Positions 52,140-63,445 of a DNA stretch of 64,000 nt are shown one piece after another. Each line of letters starts with the position of its first letter. The first letter of the stretch is position 1. The position numbers were made by a program, and so were the translations under genes. The stretch comes from Pogona vitticeps (lineage: Eukaryota; Chordata; Lepidosauria; Squamata; Agamidae), in NCBI RefSeq assembly GCF_051106095.1, contig NC_135785.1, positions 107,308,501-107,372,500 on the forward strand. Direction: 5' to 3'. Below the pieces are notes generated by a model. It was not told the origin of the DNA and searched no databases. It saw only the letters and a list, made by a program, of their open reading frames with translations.

Positions 52140-52401
52140 CAGTGGTTCCCAACCTTTTCCCAACTGCGGACCGGTTTGGGGTGTGTGTGCGCCTGCAAGG
52201 GGTGGAGCTTGTTCACACGCATACACACATCATGCTCGTGGGGGTGCTCGTATACATGCGCACAGCGTGCTCAGAGGGAGCGGACCCCGTATGTGCTCAA
52301 CGGTGCTCACGGGGGGGGGGTAGGAGATCTGTGTCTGCGGCCCAGTCCTGGGTAGGCCGCGGACCGCTGACGAGTTGCAGACCGTGGGTTGGGGACCTCT
52401 G
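52140..52401. mobile_element. hAT-type element, GC-rich body
   Basis: Ends CAGTGGTTCCCAACCTTTTC and GGGTTGGGGACCTCTG. Flanks CTTTGAAA and CTTTAAAA form an 8-bp duplication with one difference. Body contains CGGACCGG and CGCGGACCG. Confidence 0.78.
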
Positions 52402-52409
52402 CTTTAAAA

Positions 52410-54920
52410 CATGAAAGAGATGGGATGGGATGGCTTCTAACAGAGCACATTTAAAATGGAAGTGGAGCAGAAATGTTTATTATTTCTTTTTATTTGACAC
52501 ACTGCTAACTTTAAATTTGATAGAAACAAACACCAGCAACAAAATAATGGACTGACAGTTGCTGTGGGAAAGATAAAAACCTCATGTAGTGTCGGGCAGT
52601 CACAAAATAAACACAATTTATAAATATATACTACTAATTTTTCTTAATTTAATATTACAGTAGAATGGCCACTAACACAAAAGTATAATTTACAGATATT
52701 TATTGGATTTTAAGTTGTGTGAGGGCCTAATCACACCGGTCAAATGTTCCCCAGTTATACCCATTAGATTGTTGTATGAACTTCAAGTCACATGAGGCAC
52801 AGTCATTATCACATCATTTCCCCAGACAACAATGTATCTGCGGTTTATTTCCCCCTTGCTGAGAGGGTTGTGTTATTTTGTTTTGGTGATTTTTCGAAAC
52901 ATTCCATCACAGTATTGATTGTGTGAATATCAATCTCAAGGTACTGCCTTGAGGAGGTGCACCTGCCCTGCCAGCAGAGGGAGGGAGGCATGGGCTGATG
53001 GGAGCCACATGGAGGAGCCTCAGAGCAATGTCGTATGGGGAAACTCATGAGACAATGAGTGCCGTGAGCATCTTGCCTGCAACGTAAGGCTGCCAATACT
53101 CCAGCTCCCCAGGAAACCAGTCCACATAATCCAGACTACAGCCTAACACAACTGGAAGTAGCCAATAGAGCAAAAGGCTCAAGACATTAAGCTAATCCAA
53201 AAGTGCAAGGGTTAGGACTTTAGCCCTCAAAGAACCTCTATGAGATATCTCTACAAATATAAAGTAAGGGGCTGCACCGCACTAGGAAATAAGAGAGGAA
53301 ATAATTTGGTTCCATGGTATAGCCAGCCATAATATTACAAATAGGAAGAAATGAATCAGTAATGTTAAAGAAAATGGGAATCTTGCTCCAGTATATATAC
53401 CATGTTTCTGCATTTTAGTACAATAGAGAGATATGGAATGTACTGTTAGAACTGGAGAATGTTTGGCTGGTGTGATCAGGCCCTAAGATTTTTTTTTTTT
53501 TAAGAAATGGTTCTTATAGAAATGGGACCTGGCAATCCTCTTGACTCAGCCTTCTCCAGTGAATGTAATCCTGGTAGGGGCAACGGGAGAGGAATACAAG
53601 CAAGAAGAAAGAGGCAGAGGGAAGGCTGCTATATGTTTTCTACATTAATGTACCTTACCTGGGTGAAGGTTACCACACTCCTGATCCTCCTGTATAGCAG
53701 GCGGGGAAATGATGCTGGACTAGGAGTATCTGAAAGGAAATGTATTTGGCAAGGGGTGGGTGAAATCCTTCTTCATCTTTGGTATTCACCAGAATCCACT
53801 GGCCCCTTCCACAGACTGCTTTTCAGTGAAATGAAGAAAAGGCTGCAACTCAGACACCATTTGTCACACTGCTGTATCTTTTCTTGGGAAAAAGACATGC
53901 CTAACCTACCCAAACACACAAATCGTCTTCATGTTGATACAATTAGAAGGTGACACCTGAAACCTCCACAAAAGACTAGAACATATGATCTTAAGGCAGC
54001 TCCTGCTAGCTCAGACTACTGTATCTCTAGCTCAGCAAGCCAGCAATGGTCAGCCTGGCCTCTTCAGGAAGGCTCCAGACAATAACTTTTCCCTATCTTC
54101 ATTCCAAAGGCAGACGATCTCTAGTTGTGATGAGGTTGGCTAAGGGCCAGCTATCTTTCTGTTAGCACCCAATTTTAGGTTTCAGTTCTCCGGCAGGAAA
54201 TAACAGATAAAGACAATGTATCAATCAATCTATATGTGAGTCAATTTTATTAAATATATAGCTGGACCCCATCCTAAAAGGCGGATCGGGAGACCCATCA
54301 TGCATGTGGTAAAGCATTTTATAAGTTTCTTACACAAAATACAATAAGCACAGCATCCCCTTATTGGTCTCCTGACCCTTAAAACTTTCCTGCCTCCCAG
54401 GTGTATGCAGTGCTACTTTTTCCTACTAGCCTATCAGGAAAGTAAATTCCCAGGATCTCCTAGAATGAAGGTTCCTGAGGCAGCAGGGGTTGATCCTGGA
54501 CATCTGGGATGGGCTGAGGGGGGCTCCCTTTCTTCTTCCCACCAGGAGTGCCAAGGACCAGAGATGCTGTCCTGGGTAGACAGCCTCCAGGACTTCCAGC
54601 CCCCTCCTCTGCATCCCAGATCTGGATGTATCCCACATCACATACCATGCATCAGAGGGATACCTATTATTGGAAGGAGTGTGATTTATTTTTTAAAACA
54701 AGTCTCCTAATTTCAGTGACCAACATTGAACAACTTTGAACAGGCTTGACCCACCTGATGGTATAGTCGAAGAAAGATGCAACTGTCTTTTCAACCAGCC
54801 TTTGGACGTGGGATGGGAGGGAACTCCATCTTGGTTGTGTGGTTTTTTTTTTTGTGACACTCTTTAGGTCAGCCTGAGATGTGCAAATGAAACAGAATTG
54901 CCACAAAGTAGGTGTGCTTC
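52410..54920. other. No gene recognised
   Basis: Several frames of 60-150 codons occur but have no splice context, similarity or codon pattern that I can support. Confidence 0.5.
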
Positions 54921-54924
54921 ATGG

Positions 54925-55745
54925 GCAGGATCTGGTTTGGGCAAGATCTCACATAAAATCATAGGTATCCATGAGGATCCATGGCTCAGATCCAAGTTTC
55001 TCCTCCACCCCAAAGCTATGCCCTAAACCTATAATTTCTGTGTTGTATGTGGGTGCAGATGGGGTTTGTGACTGACTGGACAGTGGTTTGGGGATTATTT
55101 TGCATCAAAACCATGCAGGTCTATGAGGATCTGTGTTTTTGTGCCACTGCAGTGGCGTGCTGTGAAGGACCCATGATCTCTATGTTGTAGCTTTTGGGTA
55201 CAAATGAGGCTTACTGTTTGGCACTGGTTTGGGAAGGCAGATCTCACATAAAAATCATTTGGATCCATGAATATCTGTGCCTCCGGTCCATGTTTTTGTG
55301 CCTATGGAAACTCATGTGCTGAGGCACCCATGATTTCTTTGTTATAATCTGTGGGCAAAGATGGGGCCTATGATTAGACAGTGGTTTAGGGATGATGTTA
55401 AAGAAAACTCATGTGGGCCTATGGGGATCTGTGCCTCATAATGAAATTTTTGCACCAATGCAAAGACATGCATTTATTTGATGTAGTCTGTGGGAGAAAA
55501 AGAGATCTGTGATCTGACAGTGGTTTAGGAAGGGTTGCATCTAAAAATCATACGAAATCAGGAGAATCTATGCCTTGGATCCATTTTTTGTGCCATTGCA
55601 AAGCCATGTCCTAAAGGATCCATGATTTCTGTGCTGTAGTCAGTGGGTACATGTGAGATCTGTGATTTGATAATGGTTTGATGAGGATCCCACATAGAAA
55701 TCATATGAAATAATGAGGATCCATTCTTGAGTTCATGGATCCATC
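54925..55745 (+). repeat. Degenerate tandem repeat, unit about 150 bp, 5-6 copies
   Basis: The phrase (A)CAGTGGTTTGGG starts units near 54930, 55083, 55221, 55381, 55520 and 55673. Each then has CACATAAAAATCAT, GATCCATGAGGATC, TTTTTGTGCC and CATGATTTCTGTGTTGTAG in the same order. Spacing is 138-160 bases. Confidence 0.85.
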
Positions 55746-57940
55746 TTTTACTTCCATTCTAATCCACATCAACAGAGGTGAAATCCAAACCTACACTTCT
55801 GAGTCTGCAATATTTGTTTTGAAACTTGTTTTTATCCAAGGAGTCAGACATGCACATGGCCATTTTTTGGAACTTTTATTAGAACTCCATGAGAGTGGAG
55901 TTATGTTATTGTGCAGCAGAGCAAATCATCATTCTACAAGGCAATTCTAAAAATGACGGCAGCCCCAACCAAAAAACCTTTGAAACTGGATTTTGGGTCT
56001 GCACCAAATTTGCCACAGACGTAGCAAACAACACACTTTCTCTGTGCCAAATTTGGGGAAGTTTGGGCAAAGCGTTTTCAAGCTACCGTTGTTAACAGTA
56101 AAACTGTTTTGCCCCACCTGTGTAGCAACAAGCAACTTTAAATGTCCCAGATTTAAAGCAGATCAAATAAATTGAAAAGACCAGTCTTGCTTATCTTGAA
56201 AGAGAATGGTTGACCCCCATCCACTTTTTTTTAGTTGGAAGGAATCTAGACTGCAGGGACTGAAATAATGTCAGAGCACAGCCCTGACAATTGTTTTGTA
56301 GTTAATCACTTTAAGAAGGAGTCAGCTTCTGGGATCTTCCCTTGCATGGTGTCACACTGTGAATGGTGGTGAGGACCACTATAGACTGCTGCCATCGGTG
56401 TTGTCAAGATTCAGGCTGTCCTTCACTATGTAAAGCTTGGTATCCTTTTTGTCTGCTGGCAACACAGACACTATAATGTGTAGCAGTATCAGAACATTTC
56501 CTGACATTATAAATTGAACATATAGAAGAACAATATCCCACATTCATAAACTGGAGGTTTTTTTTAAAGAACTGAATTTCCTGGGATTTTAAAATCAAAG
56601 TTTATATATACTGTACATACACTACACACAAATTCCCTCATGTAGAATTACCCAGTGCTAAAAGATCTGAGAAAATGAGCACATGATTTGTAGTGTGTTT
56701 GCTGGGAGGGGACAGAAACAAGAACAGCTGGGTTGCTGAAAAAGGGACAAAAGTCCCTTTCTTGGTGAAACAGAAGTGGCACATTCTGTTTATCTGTAGA
56801 TTGACCTTATTACAAGGGATCTTAAATTTCTTCCACTCACGGGACATAAGAATTTATTGGACTCAAGAAGAATCCCACAATGCAAGTATATCTTATGGCA
56901 TCTTACATCCAAAATTGTACACAGATGGGGTGTTGCGGCTGACTTGTGCAGCAAGTTCCAGTGGATTTTGTAGCTATGGACACCAACCCAGCTTAAATGT
57001 GAAAAAGACACAGAATTAAATACTAACTTTATATGTTAACATATTAACATGTAGCAGATCATTCAAATGACCTGGTGAAGGTGTTCCTTCAGTTTCTTTC
57101 CTTCTAGGATTGCACGCCAACAGACAATTCCATTTGCGTGTCTCACTTTTTCTCAGGGAATCTTCGATTAAAATCAATTAACATGTGTGGATCCTGAGAA
57201 ATCTTTTTAAATGAATCTTTGGGGACAAAATTGGTGGGGTTTTTTTCCTAATCTTTTTCTCCTTTTTTGGTTTCATCTGTCCATACATATTCTCAATTTC
57301 TTGAAGTTTCATAAGGAAGTGGGTGACCAGGATCAGGACATAAATGAAATGAAACTGCCCACCATTGTTGGCCTATCTAGCCACACACTCACTTCATTTG
57401 AAGGGATTCCCTAAATGACTCAGGAAGAAAAACTCAGGAAAACTTAGAAACTGAATTAAGGGGAACTTTTCTTTTTAAAGCATGAGTTCAAGCGGTAGCC
57501 TCTCCCCAGATAGCTAATATACCTGTGCACATCCCCATAGCTAAAGCAAGGCCTATACTGCCTCCAATGGACAAAATATGAACAAAATCATGCATGGATA
57601 ATTCAGTTCTACAAGATACACCAACCTAGTTACTCTCAGATATTTTTCCCTGTAAATGTTGCTTACTTTTAGATTCCATCTTTCATAGAATAGGATAACA
57701 ATGAATAGTCTGTTCTTGGTTTATTAAGCTGCAGCGACACCTTCTGGCAGATCTACGAAAGCCATCAAATCATTTTTTTCTTTTAAATTTAGAGGGCATG
57801 TGTCCAGGACAAAAAAAACAAAACTTCCGATAACCATCATTAAACACAATTACCAGTGGAGACCTAAAGTTGAATTTTACAGCCAGTTTTCTTATAGTAA
57901 AAACTAAGAGAATTAGTGTAATTAAAAATTAATTCTTCCA
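55746..57940. other. No gene recognised
   Basis: Non-coding; no named repeat seen. Confidence 0.5.
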
Positions 57941-57944
57941 GCTT

Positions 57945-58155
57945 TGTTGTTGTTTAGTCATTTAGTCGTGTCCGACTCTTAGTGACCCCATGAACCAGAG
58001 CATGCCAGGCCCTCCTGTCTTCCATTGCCTCCTGGAGTGGGGTCAAATTCATGCTGGTAGCTTTGATGACACTATCCAACCATATTGTTTCCTCTTTCAC
58101 CCCCATTAAGAGGTTCTTTAATTCCTCCTCACTTTCTGCCATCAGTGGTATCATC
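57945..58155 (-). mobile_element. BovB LINE 3' end, internally deleted
   Basis: The minus strand joins PLMAESEEELKNLLMGVKEE (mid-ORF2) directly to the far 3' part (NLTPLQEAMEDRRAWHALV and GVTKSRTRLND), ending in the GTTGTTGTT side at 57945. Confidence 0.82.
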
Positions 58156-58179
58156 TGTGGCCTTAGAAAGCAACAACTA

Positions 58180-60058
58180 GGTCAGTGGAGGTGATGGTAT
58201 TCTAGTTGAACTATTCAAAACCTTAAAAGATGATGCTGTTAAGGTACTATACTCAATATGCCAGGAAGTTTGGAAACTCAGCAGTGGCCAGAGGATTGGA
58301 AAAGATCAGTCTACATCCCAATCCCAAAGAAGGGCAGTGCCAAAGAATGCTCCAACTACCATACAATTGCACTCATTTCACATGTTAGCAAGGTTATGCT
58401 CAAAATCCTCCAAGGCAGGCTTTAGCAGTATGTGGACCAAGAACTCCCAGAATTACAAGCTGGATTTCGAACGGCCAGAGGAACTAGAGACCAAATTGCT
58501 AACATGCGCTGGTTATAGAGAAAGCCAGAGAGTTCCAGAAAAACATCTACTTCTGGTTCATTGACTACGCAAAAGTCTTTGACTGTGTGGACCACAGCAA
58601 ACTATGGCAAGTTCTTAAAGAAATGGGAGTGCCTGAACACCTCATCCATCTCCTAAGAAATCTATATGTGGGACAGGAAGCAACAGTTAGAATTGGATAT
58701 GGAACAACTGTTTGGTTCAAAATTTGGAAAGGAGGACGACAAGGCTGTACAGTGGTGCCTCGCATAGCGACGTTAATCGGTGCAGCAAAAATCGCTGCAA
58801 AACGATTTCGTTGCTATGCAATTTTAAAAAGCCCATAGGAATGCATTGAAATCCCTTCAATGCGTTCCTATGGGCTTAAAACTCACCTTAAAGCGAAGAT
58901 CCTCCATACGGTGGCCATTTTCGCTGCCCGGTAAGCGAGGAATCCATCTCTAAACACAGCGGGTGGCCATTTTTTTACCCGGTGGCCATTTTGGAACAAT
59001 CGATCAGCTGGGGGAAAATCGCTTTGCGATAATCGGTAAGTGAAACAGGGTACCGATCATCGCAAAGCGATTTTTCCCCATTTAAAACATCGCAATGCGA
59101 TCGCAAAAGTGATCGCAAAAAGTTCGTTGGTATGCGATTTCGTCGTTAAACGGGGCGCCCGTTAAGCGAGGCACCACTGTACATTGCCTCCCGCTTATTT
59201 AACTTATATGCAGAATACATCATGTGAAAGGCTGGGCTGGAGGAATCCCAAGCCAGAATCAAGATTGCCGGAATATCAGCAACCTCAGATATGCAGATGA
59301 TACTACTGATGGCAGAAAGTGAGGAATTAAAGAACCTCTTAATGAGGGTGAAAGAGGAGAGTGCCAAAAATGGTATGAAGCTCAACATCAAAAAAATAAG
59401 ATCATGGCCACTGGTCCCATCACCTCCTGGGAAATAGAAGGGGAATATATGGAGGCAGTGACAGATTTTACCTTCTTGGAGTCCACGATCACTGCAGATG
59501 GTGACAGCAGCCACGAAATTAAAAGACACCTGCTTCTTGGGAGGAAAGCGATGACAAACCTAGACAGCATCTTAAAAAGGAGAGACATCATCTTGCTGAC
59601 AAAGGTCCGCATAGTCAAAGCTATGTTTTTTCCAGTAGTGATGTATGGAAGTGAGAGCTGGAGCATAAAGAAGGCTGACCGCCGAAGAATTGATGCTTTT
59701 GAATTTTGGTGCTGGAGGAGACTCTTGAGAGTCCCCTGGAATGCAAGGAGATCAAACCTTTCCATTCTGAAGGAAATCAACCCTGAGTGCTCACTGGAGG
59801 GACAGATCCTGAAGCTGAGACTCCCAATACTCTGGCCATCTCATGAGAAAAGAATACGCAACTGAAAAAGACCCTGATGTTGGGAAAGTGTGAAGGCAAG
59901 AGGAGAAGGGGACGACAGAGGATGAGATGGTTGCATAGTGTCATCGAACCGACCAACATGAATTTGACCCCACTTCAAGAGGCAGTGGAAGACAGGAGGG
60001 CTTGGTGTGCTCTGGTCCATGGGGTTATAAAGAGTCGGACATGACTAAACAACAACTA
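58180..60058 (+). mobile_element. BovB LINE, 5' truncated, with Tigger-like insertion
   Basis: From the RT region (PKKGSAKECSNYHT, QAGFRTARGTRDQIANM, and DHSKLWQVLKEMGVPEHLIH at about 58590) through MATGPITSWEIEGEYMEAVT and YGSESWSIKKADRRRID to the 3' end GTCGGACATGACTAAACAAC. It is interrupted at 58750-59179 and carries many stops and frame breaks. Dead copy. Confidence 0.92.
58750..59179. mobile_element. TA-flanked Tigger-like MITE, 430 bp, inside BovB
   Basis: Ends CAGTGGTGCCTCGCATAGCG and AAGCGAGGCACCACTG with TA on both sides. BovB sequence resumes after it, so this insertion is the younger event. Confidence 0.9.
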
Positions 60059-60734
60059 CAAAAAATATTGGTAGCTACTGAATTCTGGCCCACTTCTATG
60101 GATGCTTATTGGAAACAAGCCTCATTGTATGTGATGGATCTTACTCCAGAATATGTATAAATATGTGCTTTGCAGGCTTAATATTTCATTTCTCAATAAT
60201 GATATTGTATTAAACCCTGGCATTTCTCTCAAACATTGGACAGAAGAGAAATAAGAAATGAAGGCTTTGGTATTTATAGTTTGCTAAAGTCCGTCAATTT
60301 TATTCCTTTTAGAAACATGAAAAGAAATTTATTTATGATACAGATCGTCAATATTTCTTTATTATATGCTACAATATATTGCGCACATATAAAAACATGA
60401 GAACAATGACTCACTTGATGACAATTTGTTTTGTTTTTTATGAATCCACTAGATGGCAATTTGTATATATGTTTAATACAGAGCCTTCAGTCTACAGGGC
60501 ACTTTATAGAACTAAGAACAAAAACCACCTGCAATACACGAAAAGACAAATGTCTGCCTCGGGCATATTATAATATTAATCTAAGACAGATGTCTCCAAA
60601 CATGGTATTTTGAAAGCCCAGGAGAGCTTTTCCAGAGACAAAAGGCTAATTCACATTTAATTAATTACTGGGGAGAGTGTATGACCACTACTGACCTCAT
60701 GAGAAGACCACATTTATATACAGGCATCCCTAGC

Positions 60735-60905
60735 GGTACCCAGCATGGTATAGTGGACAGAGTGATGGACGAGGACTCTGGTTTGAATCTCCTTTTGGCC
60801 ACGGGAACTCACTGAGGAGGAGGCACTGGTAAAACTCCTCCTTAGATGTCACTTACCTTGACAATCCTATTAGAGTTTCTATAAATCAAAAGAGACCTGT
60901 CTGCA
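60735..60905 (+). mobile_element. tRNA-derived SINE
   Basis: AGCATGGTATAGTGGACAGA resembles an A box and GGTTTGAATCTCC a B box. The body continues through ACTCACTGAGGAGGAGG and ACCTTGACAATCCTATTAG. Related to 15588-15740. Confidence 0.6.
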
Positions 60906-61149
60906 CATAATACACACACCCTTTATATAAAGTAGTAGTGGTTTATGCAAGAATAAGAAATACCTTTATAGGCCACTAATAAAAAACAAAAATCATACAA
61001 TATGCAAGCCTTCGTGAGCAAATCCCACTTCTTCAAAGCAAGTACCGAACGTCCAAACGTTTGTGGCAAGATGGGGTTTGCCAGGAGGTTACTCTTAGAT
61101 GTGAAGTTCCTGGCAAGACGAATTTTGCCAGGCATGTCCGTCTTACATG

Positions 61150-61178
61150 ATTTTTTTTTTTTTTTTTTTTTTTTTTGG
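61150..61178 (+). repeat. Poly(T) tract
   Basis: An uninterrupted T run of about 28 bases, possibly a retroposon tail on the minus strand. Confidence 0.85.
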
Positions 61179-61602
61179 CCTATAAAGGGCCTGCTGAGCA
61201 CTTATAACCTCTTATAACATAGCCTAATTGTTGGATAAAACTAAGTTAGGAAAAGCAAATCAATGGACACCTGTTTCACTTTCCATGGTGGGGTGGCAGC
61301 TGAACCCTTTCCTACATTAACAGTGCACAAAAGGGGTTGACACCAGGAGGACAGTGCTCTGCTCCCGTATCACCAAAGCTGGCCATCTGTGTACTAGCTT
61401 AAATAAATGTAACTTCTTAAAAGAATATGCATGTTTGGTTTCATGATAAGTGTTGAACTGGGACCGAATCTCTGGATATGTTGGGGGGTGGGTGGGGAGA
61501 GAGAATCTGTGGAGCAGTTCCTCTTGCACCTGTAGCTCCTTCCATCCTCTCTTTGAATGTATGTAGGGAGACAGTTTTGCCATACCCTCTCTTCAGTTTG
61601 TT

Positions 61603-61664
61603 CTCTCTCTCTCTCTCTCTCTGTTTCTTCCCATCTGTGTGCCTGTTTGTTTGTTTGTTTGTTT
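61603..61664 (+). repeat. (CT)n and (GTTT)n microsatellites
   Basis: A CT run at about 61604-61623 and five GTTT units at about 61645-61664. Confidence 0.9.
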
Positions 61665-61936
61665 CTCATTCCTCTTTCTGAGTCTTAGTGTCACAAAGAA
61701 AGCATATTGTGAACAGACATTCCCATATGGCAATCCTTTTGTGATGCTATCCAGAAACTCTCAAAATTCCAGATGCCCTTGTGGAGCCAGGAAGGTTGAG
61801 GAACCAGGAAGGTTCAATTCAGAGAGGCTTTTCAGTGTAATTAAGTTTGGGGTGTTTTATGTTTGTTTGTTTCGCAACAGAAGGAATATACAAATGCATG
61901 GAAAAAGACCTGATCTAGACAAAAGTGAAGAATATA

Positions 61937-62382
61937 CAGTGGTGCCCCGCTAGACGCTTACCCCGCATGACATCAAAATTGCTTTACGATGAGTTTTTTG
62001 CGATTGCTATTGTGATCACAAAATGATGGTTCCAATGGGGTTTTTCCGCTTGACGTCAATTAGGAGCCTGCTTCACAAACCGTTTGTTCGCTAAATGACG
62101 ATTTTTCGGGCTCCGCAACATGGCTTCCCTTCATAAAATGGCTTCCCCCCTTCTCAAAATGGCTGCTTTCAGGATGGAAGCTCCGCATTACAGCAAATTA
62201 GAACAGCTGATCAGCGGTTCTCTATGGGCGATCTTCGCTGGACGATGAGGTCTTTCCCCCACTGGGACGCATTGACCGGTTTTCAATGCATTCCAATGAG
62301 ATTTTTTTTTTCGCTTGATGACAATTTCGCTTAACAGCGATTTTCCTGGAACGGAATATCGTCGTCAAGCGGGGCACCACTG
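61937..62382. mobile_element. TA-flanked Tigger-like MITE, 446 bp
   Basis: Ends CAGTGGTGCCCCGCTAGACG and CGTCAAGCGGGGCACCACTG, with TA on both sides. Same superfamily signature as 42642 and 58750 but with GCCCCGC ends, so a distinct subfamily. Confidence 0.88.
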
Positions 62383-62674
62383 TACAGTACTTAGTTTTCC
62401 AAGGCATGTATTAGTACCTATCTCTGCATGTACATGGCCATGTCATGTAACACTAGAAAGAGTAGATACTGTCTTATGAGGACACCATCATTCATATCAA
62501 AATACAGCAAACTAGAGAAATAGGAAACTCTAATCTCATTTAGGAGCTTTTTAGGTTTAGGCGGCACTTCTATATACATTGTCTTGGAAGAAAGCCATGA
62601 TGGGACTTACTTCCAAGTAAAAATAGCGATTATGTTGCTATTTTGAATTAAGGTCTAGACTTGATTTGTGTTTC

Positions 62675-62974
62675 TCATCTGTCATCTTCCATTTGTATAC
62701 CAGATTCATTCTCAGTTACATTATAATGTTCTGACTGGTTTTCCTGTCTGTTATCTGATATCTCTTTGGGAATCCAATCCATATCTTCGTTCAGAGTTAT
62801 TTTGGTCAAAGCTTCCTGGAGAGTTACACCAGTGCTTACTTCATCAGGCATTTCACCCAACTCATTAATGATGACGTTTAAGTCCCCTTGATTCAGTTTG
62901 TCTTCTCGTACTTCTTGCTTCGACGTAGCACCATAATCTTCTGGAATCTTCATGTCTTGCTCAATAGCTCTTGT
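62675..62974 (-). CDS. Terminal coding exon of an unidentified gene
   Basis: The open frame follows an acceptor TTCCATTAACAG|ACAAGAGCT at 62975 and runs 99 codons to TGA at 62675-62677. The peptide is acidic and hydrophilic: TRAIEQDMKIPEDYGATSKQ at the start, a middle with GEMPDEVSTGVTLQEALTKI, and an end with NVTENESGIQMEDDR. I see no membrane segment or catalytic motif; residues 60-85 may form an amphipathic helix. I do not recognise the family. The acceptor, length, codon pattern and matching strand argue for a real last exon. The upstream part of the gene would lie past the right edge. It could also be a chance frame. Confidence 0.55.
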   Translation of the reverse strand, partial: TRAIEQDMKIPEDYGATSKQEVREDKLNQGDLNVIINELGEMPDEVSTGVTLQEALTKITLNEDMDWIPKEISDNRQENQSEHYNVTENESGIQMEDDR

Positions 62975-63194
62975 CTGTTAATGGAAATTGATTCGTATAC
63001 ATGAGCACAAGACCATGTCACCATGAAACCCACTTTTTAAAAAATAATTTTTAAAAAATATGTTTACATATTTGAACGTTAAAACTAGCAATGTATCATT
63101 ATTAACGTATAAACGGTTCAAATGATTCATAAAATAAAAGAGATTGGATTAAATGTAGGCTTAGTTCTTATTCCACATATCAAGAACCAACAGA

Positions 63195-63445
63195 TTGTTG
63201 TTGTGGGGTTTTTGGGCTCTTTGGCCCTGTTCTGAAGGTTGTTCTTCCTGATGTTTCGCCAATCTCTGTGGCCAGCATCTTCAGAGGACAGGAGTAGGAA
63301 CTGTCCATGCTCTATGCATGGACAGAGCATGGACAGAGTTCCTACTCCAGTCCTCTGAAGATGCCGACCACACAGACTGGTGAAACGTCTGGAAGAACAA
63401 CCTTCAGAACAGGGCCAAAGAGCCCGAAAAACCCACAACAGCCAT
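63195..63445. repeat. Large imperfect inverted repeat, arms about 110 bp
   Basis: GGCTCTTTGGCCCTGTTCTG on the left faces CAGAACAGGGCCAAAGAGCC on the right. GCATCTTCAGAGGAC faces GTCCTCTGAAGATGC. The centre holds ATGCATGGACAGAGCATGGA. It resembles terminal repeats of a Penelope-like retroelement, but this naming is uncertain. Confidence 0.65.

Noticed and set aside
53507-53953. 148-codon plus-strand frame
   Set aside because: No splice sites, no recognisable domain, ordinary AT-rich surroundings; a chance frame.
54660-54906. 79-codon minus-strand frame with a Trp/Val-rich end
   Set aside because: Weakly LINE-like in feel, but I could not match it to a family or to splice sites.
54925-55745. 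CRISPR-like spaced repeats
   Set aside because: Eukaryotic DNA; units are about 150 bp, degenerate and contiguous, not short repeats with unique spacers.
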